Positions 22,046-33,232 of a DNA stretch of 64,000 nucleotides are shown one piece after another. The notes beneath the pieces are model-generated. The model ran no database searches. It saw only the letters and a program-made list of their open reading frames with translations, and was not told the origin of the DNA. The position numbers and the translations under genes are program-made. The DNA comes from Gnetum montanum (lineage: Eukaryota > Streptophyta > Gnetopsida > Gnetales > Gnetaceae). The first letter of the stretch is position 1. Each line of letters starts with the position of its first letter. The stretch spans positions 74,288-138,287 of the forward strand of contig MNCI01017964.1 in NCBI GenBank assembly GCA_015680685.1, read 5' to 3'.

Positions 22046-22464
22046 GTACAAGGAGTGGATGAAGGAGGCGGACAGGATGAGGAGCAAGTACAGGAAGAGG
22101 AGCGTAATGACGAAGAGTGTCCTCCTGTGGAGCCAATGTTAGAGCAAGGACCTCATGCGGATGACATTCCTCATGAAGGAATACCTTCTAAAAGGGATGG
22201 CCCACTTGAGGATCATTTATTAGGCTTAGAGACGGACCTAAGGAATACGGGTGACAGCAGTACTAGGGGGGATGCGTAATTGTGTTGTACGCATGATTTT
22301 ATTGATGGAATTGAACAATGGCTATATGAATGTTGGAAAGTTTATTCATGATATTTTGTGTACGATTTCAGATTTTATTTATTTCTTTAGTTTTATGTCT
22401 TTATTTATGTAGATCGTAAGCAAAGTTGTTAAAAATTGTGGATAGATCGCGTTGCTATGGAATG

Positions 22465-22660
22465 GAATTGCTAGTTTAAGGCCATTGCGGGCCGTCATGT
22501 AGAATTTGCATCAGATACCAGGGGATTAGTTTTAGGCCGTTGCGGGCCTTTGCTAGTTTAAGGCCATTGCGGGCCGTTGGTAGTTTAAGGCCATTGCGGG
22601 CCATTGGTAGTTTAAGGCCATTGCGGGCCACTACTAGTTTTAAGCTGTTGCGGGCCATCT
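22465..22660. repeat. Minisatellite array 2 of element N
   Basis: Six to seven units of about 27-33 bp with the core tagtttaaggccattgcggg. In minus-strand translation it reads as repeated ARNGLKLP. The core is related to array 1 (shared gctagttt and gcgg). It lies between the protease end and the 3' end of the antisense gene. Confidence 0.88.
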
Positions 22661-22809
22661 GCGTAAATTTGGAAGCATAATTGCGTTAATGTGAATAATG
22701 GCAATCAAGGAGCGTAAATGGCGTAAAAATAGAAAACGTAAATGGCGTAATGGATAACAGGTGTAAATATGTATGTATATGTTAAATAAAACTAACAATG
22801 AAATTGATA

Positions 22810-23475
22810 AGCATAAACGGTAAATTAGTAAAAAGGTAAGGATGCTTCCAAATGCCACTCAGATCAATCACCAGCACGCAATTGTTTCTTAATGGCCTTT
22901 ACGTTCAATGGTGCGTAATGGAGGGGAGACATGCGACTTGACTCTTCCATACCATCTTCCTAAAATGGTAGATCAGCCCAGGCTAGACTGTCATCATTCG
23001 TTTCGGTTTGTTCAGGAATTCGGGGATGGGTTTGATCATCGGATGTTTCTATCTCCGAACCCCATTCTTCTTCGATATTGTTGACAGTCCTAGGGGTCAT
23101 TTCATCACTGCATATTACAACCTCTCCCCCTGCATAGGTTAGGTGTATTTCCTGGTGTATTGGTGATGAAAATGCCCTCAGTTGAGCAAGCCATGACCTC
23201 CCTAGAATCAAGTTGAAACCGGGCATCTTCTCGACGATGAGGAATGTGGCGTCTATTGGGAATTGATCCCCTGCCAAAAATTCGATAAGCACCGTCCCCT
23301 TTACTTGAACCCATGCCCCGTTGAACGACTTTACACATGTTGTCATTGTGGGACTGATCTGGTCGACCAGACCCAACCTATCCACGATGGGATAAGGGAT
23401 GACATTTGTAGCCGCATCGTCGTCAACGTGCACCCTTCAGATCCGATGTTGGCCAACCCGGATGGTGATAAACAT
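22810..23475 (-). pseudogene. Protease domain, element N
   Basis: The open frame 23433-22960 encodes HVDDDAATNVIPYPIVDRLG near its start, then GDQFPIDATFLIVEKMPGFN and LILGRSWLAQLRAFSS. This is the retropepsin-like fold of Tat-lineage gypsy elements, whose active site is usually D-x-G; here it reads DDDA, so the Gly is lost. A TGA just upstream (HRI*RVHV) separates it from gag in the same frame. After the TAG at 22960 the frame continues as EDGMEESSRMSPLHYAPLNV to about 22810 and then stops without any RT. Confidence 0.75.
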
Positions 23476-23489
23476 GGATTCAGTTGTCA

Positions 23490-26400
23490 CTTAACCTTTC
23501 TCAGGATCATCTTTAATGGATTCATCATGAAAGGTCAACGAGGTAGGTTTAGGTCGCTCAGCGTCGGAATGAAACATGACAGCATGTATCACTTCGTCCT
23601 CCGCCGATAAGCTTTCCTTCACAAGTATGGATGTCAGCATACGAACCATGGCCTCATGGTGCTTTTGGGATGTCATCAACAAGTCATAGGGGCTCAATGT
23701 TGTATTCTTCTATTTCAAAGCTTGTTTGACTTGCGTAAACACGTCGAGGAGGTCCCATTCTCGGCTGGGTTGTTTGTCCCCTCTGTCTTCTTTCATTCGC
23801 CCTAAGAGACGAATCTCCCAAGGTGGAACAATGTTAGTTGAAGGGTTGTTTTTCTTCCTGCCGAGGGGAGGTGGCTATGTTTCTACACCTTTGTCCTACC
23901 CATGAGGTGCAGGCGAAGGTACAGAGGCCAGGGGCTTGGGCTTAGCGAAGCCTAGCGTAAGGTGGTTTTTTGTGGCATTAGTGGACACATCCCCTCCCCT
24001 TTGTTTGTTAGGTGGTGATTGACGGTTTTGGTTAGAGGCTTGCCCCTGCGTAAAAGGAGCAGCGGGTGGTCTTGGTACTCTGAGGATGAAAGACGCCTTA
24101 GGAGTAGGTGCGGACATGGCCGCGACTTTACTGTTAATGCGAGGCTGAGTTAAATCTGGAGAAGGCGCTCGAATGACAAAGGGTGGCATCGAGATGCCAC
24201 TAGCTGTCGGTGAAAAGCTTGTCCCCCAAGGTGAACTGGTAGATACACGTAAAACAAAAGGTTTTTTAGGTAGTACCTTCCTTTCACCATCCGTACTTAC
24301 CACGTTGATTGTGTACGGTGCGTTATTTGCGTTTAACGGATCCTTGTACACATGCAACGCCTGGTTTTTAGGGTGCGTTGGACTACTACCGTCTAGTTTG
24401 AGTGAACCATCGTCAATCATGCATTGAATGTCATCTTTCAACGCCCAGCAGTAATCTGTGTCGTGACCACACAAGTGATGGTAGTCACAGAAACGGTCCA
24501 ACCTAAAAGACCTTGGAACTAGTGGTTCATTGGGTAGGGCTAAAGAAGGATTCTTTAGCAGCTCACAGTGATGCCTGTGACGCTTCAGAGCTTCTTTGGA
24601 TACCTTCTTATTCTGAATGTATCCTGCCCCTAACAATTTCTTTAACAGTTCCGAATGCTTTATAGGCAGGGCTGTATACTTTGAGCGATCTTTTCGATCA
24701 AAGTTTGGCTTTGGCTCGGGGGGCTTTTTAGGGGCAGCTGTGTCTTGGCTGGTGCTTCTTGCACTAGCCATGGTCTCAGGAGATGCCATGGGTGCCTTCT
24801 TGTTCTTGTTCTTAGCACCTTCAGCCAGTGCAACTACTGTCATTGTTGTTTCTTTACCTTTGTCCCTGCCCTTGTTGTTAGCGTTTTTATAGGCGAAATA
24901 TGCCTGGTCTTTGCTAGCCTCTGCAGCATCTTGGATGCTTTTAGTCTAGGTGAAAGCCTGATGTAAGGAGCTAGGGAAAAGGTAATACAACTTAGACTTG
25001 ATGAATTCGTTAACTACTCCTTTAAAGATGGCTAGCAAATGGGCTTCCGCAATTGGCTCACGGATTTCGTTCAAAGTAGCACTCCATCGCTGTATAAACT
25101 TTTGGACTGGTTCGAGCGGGTCCTGTTTCGCTCCCATAAGTTGATCTAACGTGACCTCTAGCTTTAGGTTGTATTTAAAGCGAGTCACGAATTGTGTTAG
25201 GAGCTCTTCTAAGGTTGAGATGGAAGAGCAAGGGAGGGCTCGATACTAATCCAAAGCTTTCCCTGCCAGAGACATTGCAAAGACACGGATGATTGTATGA
25301 GGCCATTACTGTAATAACAAGGATTTAGATCTAAAGGTAACCAGATGAGCATTGGGATCTCCCTCCCCATTATATTTAGTGAAATGGGGTAAGGACATCC
25401 TCGACAGCAATGACAGCATGGGAACCGCTGGACTAATAAGATCATCTTGATAGAAATCCATGATCTGTATAGTGTCAAAGCCAGCGGCCTTAAGGCATCT
25501 AACCTCCTCAGTGAGGGTCTGAATAAGTAAGAAAGCTTGATCTAAGCCTGTTGATGAAGAATTTTGTGTAGGAGGAGTAGGGGGTGAACTGGAAGAGTAG
25601 TACTAGGTAGTGGAAATGGAGGGATGGCTTGGCCGGCAGGCGCCAAAGTGGGGATCCCTGCAGATGGAGCTGCCTGTGAAGACCACCACCCACCGGGTTG
25701 AGCAGAGAAATTGGCCGCTACCGATTGCGTAGGATGGACAATATAAGGATATTGTGGGATCATCTGCGGGACATGCGAAGTGGGTGCAACTAAGGGTTGC
25801 ACACCATATAACGCAGACTAGTTGTGTTGTGCCACGGGCATGATCCACTGACTCGCGGTGGGTTGTTGAATGGATGTCTGCGGCTAAACGGTGGCTGTGA
25901 TTTGATGCCTTGGAGGGGGCAGCAACGATAGGGTTTGCACCGAATTTTGTACCGGGCGAGTTGTAGGCATGGCTTGGGGTTGGATCTGAGGGATGAAATA
26001 GGGTGCAGTGGATGCAGGTATCACTAATGGAATGCTGATTACGCGCGGTGATGTGACCGCCCCCATGTTATTTTGTGGTGGTATTTGCACTTGTAAGATG
26101 GATGATTGTGTAGTGACCTGTGGGATGAAAGGAATGTGAGTTTGAGTGGTCATGGCTGAATTAAGATGGGTGGCTTCTCCGGTGAGAGGGAATAGGGGAT
26201 TTATGTATGTGTGGGACTAAGAGTATGATATGAATCCACATGTTCAGACTGGGCTACGAATTCATCTTCCTCTTCTTCCCCGTTCTGAGGTTCCAGCATA
26301 GACCGGGTAGCCTGACTCCTAGCCATAACCAGTTGGGTCAAGATTTCATGGTAATGTTCGGTTAGGGGGATGATGTCGTAAGTGGTAGGGATGAATTCTT

Positions 26401-26677
26401 GACCCCCTCTGTGGACTAGCTCAAAATTTCGCTTTACCTCGATTTCGGCTCGGCTAAGGGCAAGCTTTGCCTGAATCTTGACGCAAATGAAGTTATATTC
26501 CTCAGGAGTCACCATGGTAAATACGGGATCTTGGCCCTGCAGTATTAATAAACGATGCGATGGTCCCTGAAGTCCTATAACACCAGAAGCTAGTCTGGTA
26601 ACGGCGATGGGATTCACAGATGTGGCACCCGAGTTAGTTTTGATCATGGCGGCTGTGGTTGTGTATGCAAAATCCAT
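23490..26677 (-). pseudogene. Gag pseudogene, element N
   Basis: Begins at an ATG at 26677 (MDFAYTTTAAMIKTNSGATS). The first part (26677-26201) has mixed character. A Pro/Gln-rich region follows (26153-25542). The Gag core runs from 25478 to 24946, with HFTKYNGEGDPNAHLVTFRS in one reading, LIHQ-type helices and RWSATLNEIREPIAEAHLLA. Next come a basic linker and a zinc-like motif, CDYHHLCGHDTDYCWALKDD (24440-24380; C-x2-H-x3-GH-x4-C), typical of Tat Gag. A long Pro-rich tail runs to 23896 and a last open piece covers 23697-23491. Stops occur at about 25800, 25250, 24945 and 23885. It is a different family from A, B and C. Confidence 0.83.
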
Positions 26678-26909
26678 TGGTTAAGTAGGTCAACGACAAT
26701 AAGTGACTGGATCTAAAAGGTGATGGACAAAGAAGATCGCGATTAGGCTTTCTACCCTGTAGGATTCCAAATGAATCGTTACTATGACCGATCTACACTG
26801 CATGATTTTTCGTAAACTTCCCTAGAGGTATTACGTTCATGTTTTTAGAGACGCGGGTATAGATCACTAACAGGGCTACCCGTAAAAAAAATACGAATCT
26901 GAGCCTAGG

Positions 26910-26926
26910 CCCTCCTTCTAGCGCCA
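26910..26926 (-). other. Putative primer binding site, element N
   Basis: On the minus strand, six bases after the 5' LTR end, TGGCGCTAGAAGGAGGG starts with the TGG needed to pair with a tRNA CCA end. I cannot name the tRNA from the sequence alone. Confidence 0.45.
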
Positions 26927-26932
26927 GAAAAC

Positions 26933-28522
26933 TGTAACGATGGAAAATGTCGGTAGCTGGAAAATACCAAATAAAAATCTATGTACACAGCCTTAACCAC
27001 GGATCTATGCGAGGGCTGTGCTGGAGAAAACAAATCCGCAGTGCCCTGAACGATCTTGTCGATCAGACAGGGACTTACTCAATCAGTAAATTGACAAAGA
27101 TTGTAGATATTCCATGGAACGATTTGATTTGATGAATCGCAAAAGGAAAGGAAAACGATGTAGATAAATTGTAATAATGACAACATTAACACGACAAGGA
27201 GAATCAAATTTAAGAAAAAATGCGCGATTCCAAGATCTGAGCTTTGACCCAAAAACTGAGTATTTTGTATACAAAGTTCCAATGGAAAAACTCCGATTAT
27301 CTTGTACGAAGTATACAAAAAATAACAAGAAAACTATTCAACAAGGAGTGCAGAATGAAGCTTGGTCTACCTTGTAAGCCAATGAAGGAATGTAAGGAAG
27401 GTAAAGCCCGGATGTCTATCGATCAACTGTTTCTGATCAATAGATCTTGCCAACCGCACCAGATGATATCTCGATCTCTGATCTATTCCCTTTGCCTTCG
27501 GTAGTCTCTGCTCAAAGCTGCTGATGATCACCAATGGGGAGAACTGTGTTTTCGCCAAAAGGTGTGATCGCTCTGGCTGCCAATGCTCAAAAATGTCTCT
27601 TGTCTTTGCTCAAAGGTGATAACTGCCAAAAGTCAAAAATGCCCCCTTGTTTCTTTGCCAACTTGGATATTTATAAGTTCGTCAACATGTGGAGAAGGCA
27701 TGGCCCTGATGACATGTGTCTCGAACCTTCAAAATATCGTTGACTTGACTAACTTTATGCTGAGACTGACTATGTCACATTACACTTCTGGTAAAAGGGG
27801 CAAGGTATGCTGTTAACCGCTTTTGCTGAAGTTGCCTTGTGATTACGCATAATACGCTCATCCGCGTATTGTGCGTGTGGATAACAGGTGCATGTCTGAC
27901 ATTGTCTTAGCTGGTCTTAGGCTGCCTTACGCTTGTTTGTGCTGCGTCGCATGATAGAGCATAACAAAGCATGGAAATAGTTGATTCAAGCTGTTTTACG
28001 CTTATTTATGCCGCAAAGCATAATAAAGCATGAAAATGATCAACCTGACAATGAATTATGCTGATGTACGCTGCGTAGCGTAACGAGCATAAAGTGACCA
28101 ATTTGCAAAAAGAAAGAAGCCAATCTACTACGCTTCTTTGGACTCTGACCTTGATCTTTTGAAGCTCGTTATGCTGCTTTGCGTAACGGAGCATAAACCT
28201 AACCCTGGACAAAAGACTTAGCAGAATATACGACAAGTCACATATTACGCTGCTTAGGCCTTAAACTTTATCAAATCTGCCGAAGTAAGTTACCTTCTGA
28301 TATCAGGCTATGTTAAACAGAGTTACGCTAAGCATCACTACTCTATGTTGCGTAATGTAGCGTAAAGATAGAAAACATAGTAAGATTGAAATCTGTAAGG
28401 AACTTGGAGACTTGATGCTGCGCACCTCTTTGCCTTGCTTTGCCTTCTGGAATTTGTTGCGAACTTCCACCCAAATCGTGAATCTTTGCCTTAGGACGAT
28501 TTGCAATTCCCACAGTATTTCA
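26933..28522 (-). repeat. 5' LTR of element N (1590 bp)
   Basis: Partner of 14855-16444: starts TGTAACGATGG, ends CACAGTATTTCA. The TATA box (complement of tatttataa) is at about 27667-27677. The GCGTAA inverted motifs of U3 are at about 28060-28370, several altered to gcataa. It is followed by the target duplication. Confidence 0.93.
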
Positions 28523-28527
28523 GAAGG
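28523..28527. repeat. Target site duplication of element N, right copy
   Basis: The bases gaagg, identical to 14850-14854. Confidence 0.93.
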
Positions 28528-28994
28528 AACATCGTTATGTGGATGACTTCTTGAGGCAAGTTCCTCACCCTCAATTTCACTTAAAATATGTGGGGCATCC
28601 TTAGACCATTTTCCCTTCAAGGACTTATGGTGTCTCTCCTATTGCAAGTCCCTTTGACATTTTGCTTTAGTGGGATGATTGTCTCTCGAATCATAGTCTT
28701 GCACAATGTACTCTACATGTAAGTGTTGCATGCCTATTCGTTGAGAGCATGAAGAAGCATACTTGGAACTGAATGGTTGAGAGGTAACACTATGTTACCT
28801 TCCAAGTCATGTCATTGCAGCTGCTCATCTTAGTGAAGAATAAAGGTGAAGTTGGGTACATATTCATCGAGATGAACATATACCAGATGAAACTATTGAG
28901 GAACTAGTGGGTCAATGTCATGTGTAACTTGTCGCCGATTGCTTCTTATGTTAGTCCTAGGTGGTGAAGTTCTTTTGTGCAAAGAAGAAGACAT
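28528..28994 (-). pseudogene. Gag pseudogene, element B, N-terminal part
   Basis: Starts with ATG at 28994 (MSSSLHKRTSPPRTN), parallel to MSSSHKSNSPP in A. It continues with YVPNFTFILH, DLEGNIVLPLNHSVPSMLLH and, near the break, HNDVP, which matches ANDVPPP in A. The frame is then cut by element N and resumes at 14849. Stops are present throughout. Confidence 0.8.
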
Positions 28995-29106
28995 CTTGTC
29001 TTGTTCAGTGTGCAATGTACTATTATCTTTTTCTTAACCAACCCTAAGGGTTCATTCCAATGATGTGAATGATTTCCTAAGTTCTACTTAGTGCACAAAC
29101 AACTAA

Positions 29107-29125
29107 GTCCTTAGCAATGGCGCCA
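29107..29125 (-). other. Primer binding site, element B (tRNA-Asp-like)
   Basis: The minus strand reads TGGCGCCATTGCTAAGGAC one base after the 5' LTR. The first seven bases match the plant tRNA-Asp complement exactly and 10 of the first 12 overall match. Confidence 0.75.
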
Positions 29126-29126
29126 A

Positions 29127-29948
29127 TGATGAGCAGTGAGGTACCCCTATGCTCAAACATACGAATATGAGCATTTCACACATGATCCAGTTGAATTTGA
29201 ACAACTAAGTGCATATGCACCTTTGTGGAATGATAACAGGTTGATTAATCATTGTCTTCTCAAACTTACTTGTATGTCACAGTTGTATGGTTAAGTAAGC
29301 TTGAGGCATATGATTTTTATGGCTTTTATGTGTTTTATATTCTATGCTAATAGGGAGGGGAGAGAGAAATAACTAAGTAACTAATCTAATTTAACTATTC
29401 ATTAACTAAGTTCTAAGTACTCCTAACACCAGTATCTATTCCCACTTTCCATACACATCCTAAAGTAGTGCAACACTACTGGGATTACCAAACGCTAATC
29501 ATTACTAGGTTACCAAGTGCTAAACGCATGCTTGAAGTAGTCATAATTAGTGTATTTAACTAAGAGAGTTGTAGGGTGACAGAAATCATTAATTAACTAT
29601 GAAAGCATTAAATAATAATTAATTCTAATTAATCTATTTTGTATGCTGCAAGGTTTATCATAAAGTTTGTCTTTATTGCCGTACACAAAGTGTGCTTAAG
29701 TACACAATGCTTGAATAAAGATCCATTCAGTCTATGACTCCTACTGCGGGCACACAGAAATAATTCTAACTTTGGAGGGAAACTTTGGCAAGAGTTTGGC
29801 TAAGGGACTAATTTCTAACTTTCAAAACCAAGAGCACCACCTCTTATTTATAGATAAGGAGATAGGCCGCAATATTGGGTATCCAATATCGCATGGTTGA
29901 TCTGACATCGCAGATGCAATATTGCATATGCCATATCACAGTTCATCA
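29127..29948 (-). repeat. 5' LTR of element B (822 bp)
   Basis: Partner of 7195-8015. The TATA box (complement of cttatttatag) is at 29843-29854, with the palindrome array at 29868-29942 directly upstream. Several palindromes differ from the 3' LTR by paired changes (gcgatatcgc becomes gcaatattgc), which keep the dyad symmetry. Confidence 0.88.
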
Positions 29949-29953
29949 CTTGG

Positions 29954-31590
29954 CGTTGTTTCACCATAGCTAGCACCTCCTAGTCCTTCTTCTTAAAGTG
30001 GAAAGTCTATGTTTTGTCTTGTGTCATCTTGTTGTAGCACCTCTATGCCTACCAGAAGTCAAGTTATGCCTAGTATAATTTTTACTGTTGTAAGCTAAAG
30101 AACTAGCTTAATTGAATCATGAGGAAATGATGAGACATCTGATGGTAATTTTGCTTCTCTATGTAAACTTGAATGCATGAAATTATTTGTGTGCCTTTAA
30201 ACCTATAATTTGAGTTTTTTTTCAATATGTGGTGATACATCATTGGTGTTGCCTCATCTCATTCACTACCTCACATGCTGCTCTACCTTACCTTGTACAC
30301 TACCTTACATGTTGTGCGTTGTGCTAGTTCATCACTTTTGTTACAAATGCAAAAACTATAAATATCCAGAGAAAAAAGGGAAAGGAGAATTTATTTTTTA
30401 ACAATTTTCATTTTTTATGATAATTTCCCCTCCTCTCTTGCATAAGTGTGCCATTTATTTTCCTTTGTATTTGAGTCATCACTTGATCATGCAATGAGAC
30501 TCTCTTAGAGTACTATCATGCTTTCGCATCATAGACCTTTTTGATCAATGTAGATTCAATGTTTGCAAAATGAATAAAGCTTAATTTTATTTTCTTAAAA
30601 TTTATAATTGTATTTTATTGAATCTTGATGATAATATCTCATTAATATATTTATTTATTAAATTAAAAAATTATAATTAAATTAATTATTTTGGATAAGT
30701 TTGCATAGTTGTGTGGAGCTTTGCGATGATTCTACCTACCTAGCTCAAGTAGGCCATACCTATATGGATTGATGTTAGATTATCAAGGGTGGATCTAAGG
30801 AGATTTTATTACTTTGTGTGTTCATGTCATGCTTGTCCCCAAAGGGATTCTGATGTGAAAATATGTTTCATTTGTTTTTTTATCTATGAATGTTGCACCC
30901 TATGGTGTTTCCTTACTTGATCTAAAAGTTATGTAAGTGAGCATGGATTGTACGATATATAAATGACATTAATAGGAGGATCTAAAATGCTTCATGATTT
31001 GAGATCATGAAAGTTATGCTAGTGTGTAAGGAGCAAGAGGTATTAAGACCTCCAATCACTAAGGTTTCAGCAAAGAGCACATTTGCAATAGCTAGAACAT
31101 CAACTCTAACAAAAAATACTCCAACAATAAGGACCATAGTAGTTGGACTTCATATAATGTGAACTAGCATTGTAAGCACTAGTACTCAAGTACTTGCAAA
31201 GTTTATCATCTTGTAACAAGTCATTTGCAAAAGTTGTTACAAGTTGTAAGTTGGAGCCACAAGACTTAGCAAACATGTTCAATGTCATCAGGGATGAGCT
31301 TGAGATTCTAATGGCTACTTTAACTAAGCAAATTTCAATGAACACAAGAAGGGATGACTAGATATAGATCTCTAAAACTACAACCATATTTCAAGTCACT
31401 TTGAAATTTGGTAAGGATGAAACCATTATCTTAATGCTCCATGAAGGCTAGGAAGGATCTACAAAGTTACTCACTGATCACATTAGTACAACACTCAACT
31501 TCTTTATGGCATATATTCTAATTTCATTGTCATCAAAGACATTCAAATTTCTATAGGGATGGAAATCAAAAGAGAGGGGAGCATGATCAA
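29954..31590. other. Spacer without recognised genes
   Basis: AT-rich, especially 30590-30700. Short open frames (30210-30401, 31106-31345) have no recognisable content. Part of the right half may belong to the internal region of element D, but I cannot show it. Confidence 0.5.
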
Positions 31591-31599
31591 AGCTTAGCA

Positions 31600-32390
31600 C
31601 AAAGATGCATTAGAAAAATTACTACAATTAAGGTAAACAAACAAGAACATACTCAACATTCTTGAAGATATCAGTACCCTACAATCTAAGCTAACTGGAA
31701 CTATAAAAATACTAGTGTTATTTGAAGCACAATTATAGCATGCCAAACTAGACAAAAATTACAGGATCAAGTGGCCCAACTTTATTGTAAGCTTGACAAC
31801 CCCATGTGATCTGTTACTCTTGAGCAACTTGGCCAATTCCATGTTGATGAGAATAAATACTTAATGGCCAAGCAATAGAACAACTAAGTGGAAGAAGGAA
31901 AGCTCAACATGGAATGAATCTCATTTAGATGCAAAACATGAATTGGAAAAGATAACTGTCATGTTGCAAAATGAGAATAAAGACATCATAGTAGAAAACT
32001 AAAGTTGGACTCAAGTGGAAAAAGAAAAGGAATAAATGAAAGCAAGCTTAAGCCATCACCAGGAATAACAAGTCATGGTAAATTTGGAGATAAAGTTATC
32101 TAGGGAGAACCATAACCTATTAATGGAAGAGGTTTGAGTGATTTAGTAGAGGTTCATGATTGAAATTGAAGTATAGTAAAATGAAGCTACAACATATGAT
32201 ATTTTCAAGAAATACTACTAGTAAGGATCCCACATCAACATTTCAAGATTCCCTTGGAAACTCTCAAGACTCAAGAGTTAAAGGAAATAAGCATAATTAA
32301 GAAAAGAAACATTTTTTATTTCATGTTATGATTCAAAGTATAGTGTTAGAAAAAAAAACTTTTAAACAACTTCTAAAGATTATAATTACT
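31600..32390 (+). pseudogene. Element D, left internal fragment (accessory-ORF remnant)
   Basis: The plus-strand translation, broken by stops, aligns with the coiled-coil part of the accessory ORF of element C. For example, D has VTLEQLGQFHVDENKYLMAK where C has FIITNQLDFFRNEQLTKLLE, and D has LEIKLSRENHNLLMEEV where C has MNHLARKNRTLSMEEAHA. It ends at the target site of element C (ttact, 32386-32390). It is part of the element whose 3' LTR is at 43177-43993. Confidence 0.6.
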
Positions 32391-33231
32391 TGATGAATCC
32401 AAGTTTGCTAGGCCCCGATATTGGGTACTTGATATCAGGTACGCGATATCGAGTACCTGATATCATGGCCTAGATACAATATCATATAGGAGATATTGTG
32501 ATTCCTATATCAGCCTATAAATACAACACTCAAGCGCATAGCAGATAAGTTTTTAGGAGAAGTTCTTTTCTTTCTAGTTCTTTTGGTAGTTTAGTTTTCA
32601 GTTTTCAGTCTCTTTCTTTCAAGCTAGTTATTCCTAGTGCATGTCCATAGTGTGATGTTTGTAATTGTACAACACCTTTGTTGAAGTGTAACATACTTTG
32701 ACACGTGCATGACTCGCAATAAATATTGAGATTACTTTCATCATTGCATCATTCAATTAGATTAATTTTTGTTGCTTTACTTATTTAATGCCTTATTTAG
32801 TTAACAATTCAATTTATTGTTATTTACTTTTCCTATCATAATGCAGAATGTGTATGCCATAATCATAGGCATTTAAGTGCAAATACTTGACATGCTTAGT
32901 GGTAATCCCACGAAGTCTAAGACATGTATGGATGATCAAGGATGGATACCATTGCCATAGGCTAATTTGGGTTTTGCTTCCATTATTTTTTTAATCAATT
33001 TATCTTTTCTATTATTATGAGTAACAGAGAATTAGGACAACATTATATGCCTCACTCTAGACTAAACCATATGTGATAAAGCTACTACTAGACCAAGTGG
33101 GAAGATAACAAATTGAGATCAACATATAACTATTTAGGTGCCATAACTACTCCATCTATAGAGTTGAACTAGATCATGCATACATGCTCGTATTTGTATG
33201 GTTGGACATAGGGGTACCTCACCACTCATCA
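32391..33231 (+). repeat. 5' LTR of element C (841 bp)
   Basis: TGATGAATCC...CACTCATCA. GATATC-type palindromes (32405-32515) lie directly upstream of tataaata (32516-32523). The last 200 bp matches the A/B LTR in reverse (gtaggggtacctc... equivalent). Confidence 0.9.
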
Positions 33232-33232
33232 T

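Larger units (their letters stand above)
18610..22279 (+). pseudogene. Antisense multi-exon gene inside element N; product unknown, coiled-coil C-terminus
   Basis: Plus-strand gene opposite to N's own gag. Exons show coding-like composition separated by AT-rich segments with consensus signals: donors at 19061 (GTAAGT), 19424 (GTAAGG), 20611 (GTAAGT), 20891 (GTAATG), 21073 (GTATGT), 21969 (GTAAGT); acceptors end at 18609, 19147, 19484, 20710, 20979, 21149, 22045. Removal of 20611-20710 and of 21969-22045 keeps the frame. The main exon (19485 to about 20205) has a mixed helical domain ending in GRFFTIEQACIMQEV and FDWVSYFAEGL; then an acidic linker (20728-20890), a coiled coil (21240-21860) and an acidic tail (22046-22279). 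Stops at 21459 and 21909, a frame shift near 21345 at a run of A, and unmatched phases at other joins suggest decay. It resembles in layout the accessory ORF of element C. Function unknown. Confidence 0.6.
14855..28522 (-). mobile_element. Element N: 13.7 kb Tat/Ogre-like LTR element with an antisense spliced gene replacing most of pol
   Basis: Two 1590 bp LTRs (14855-16444 and 26933-28522) and a perfect 5 bp duplication (gaagg) define the ends. In element orientation (minus): 5' LTR, leader, gag (26677 to about 23490), protease (about 23470-22810), minisatellite (22660-22465), plus-strand multi-exon gene (22279-18610), integrase C-terminus (18405-18152), second minisatellite (18095-17585), an unknown ORF (17533-16949), polypurine tract, 3' LTR. 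RT, RNase H and the integrase core are absent, so it is non-autonomous. Long 3' tandem repeats and an antisense ORF are known from Tat-lineage elements; the order found here, with integrase C-terminus on the far side of the antisense gene, is not the usual one. Confidence 0.9.
7195..29948 (-). mobile_element. Element B: Ty3/gypsy LTR retrotransposon, interrupted by element N
   Basis: This is a full-length minus-strand element with 3' LTR 7195-8015 and 5' LTR 29127-29948 (821 and 822 bp). Without the 13.67 kb nested element N it is about 9.1 kb. The order in its own orientation is LTR, primer site, gag (28994-28528, then 14849-12850), protease, RT-RNase H, integrase, non-coding 3' region, LTR. 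The flanks are attgg (7190-7194) and cttgg (29949-29953), a 5 bp target duplication with one change. The order protease-RT-RNase H-integrase places it in Ty3/gypsy; there is no chromodomain, so it is an Athila/Tat-like form. All frames are interrupted. Confidence 0.88.

Noticed and set aside
29949-29953. The five bases after B's 5' LTR (cttgg) equal the five bases after D's LTR (43994-43998), suggesting 29127-29948 as D's missing 5' LTR
   Set aside because: The LTR at 29127-29948 has its primer site on the low-coordinate side and pairs with 7195-8015, so it is the 5' LTR of a minus-strand element. The match is a coincidence of five bases.
30210-30401. 63-residue Cys/His-rich open frame
   Set aside because: No recognisable zinc-finger spacing, AT-rich surroundings and no homologous copy in the window.
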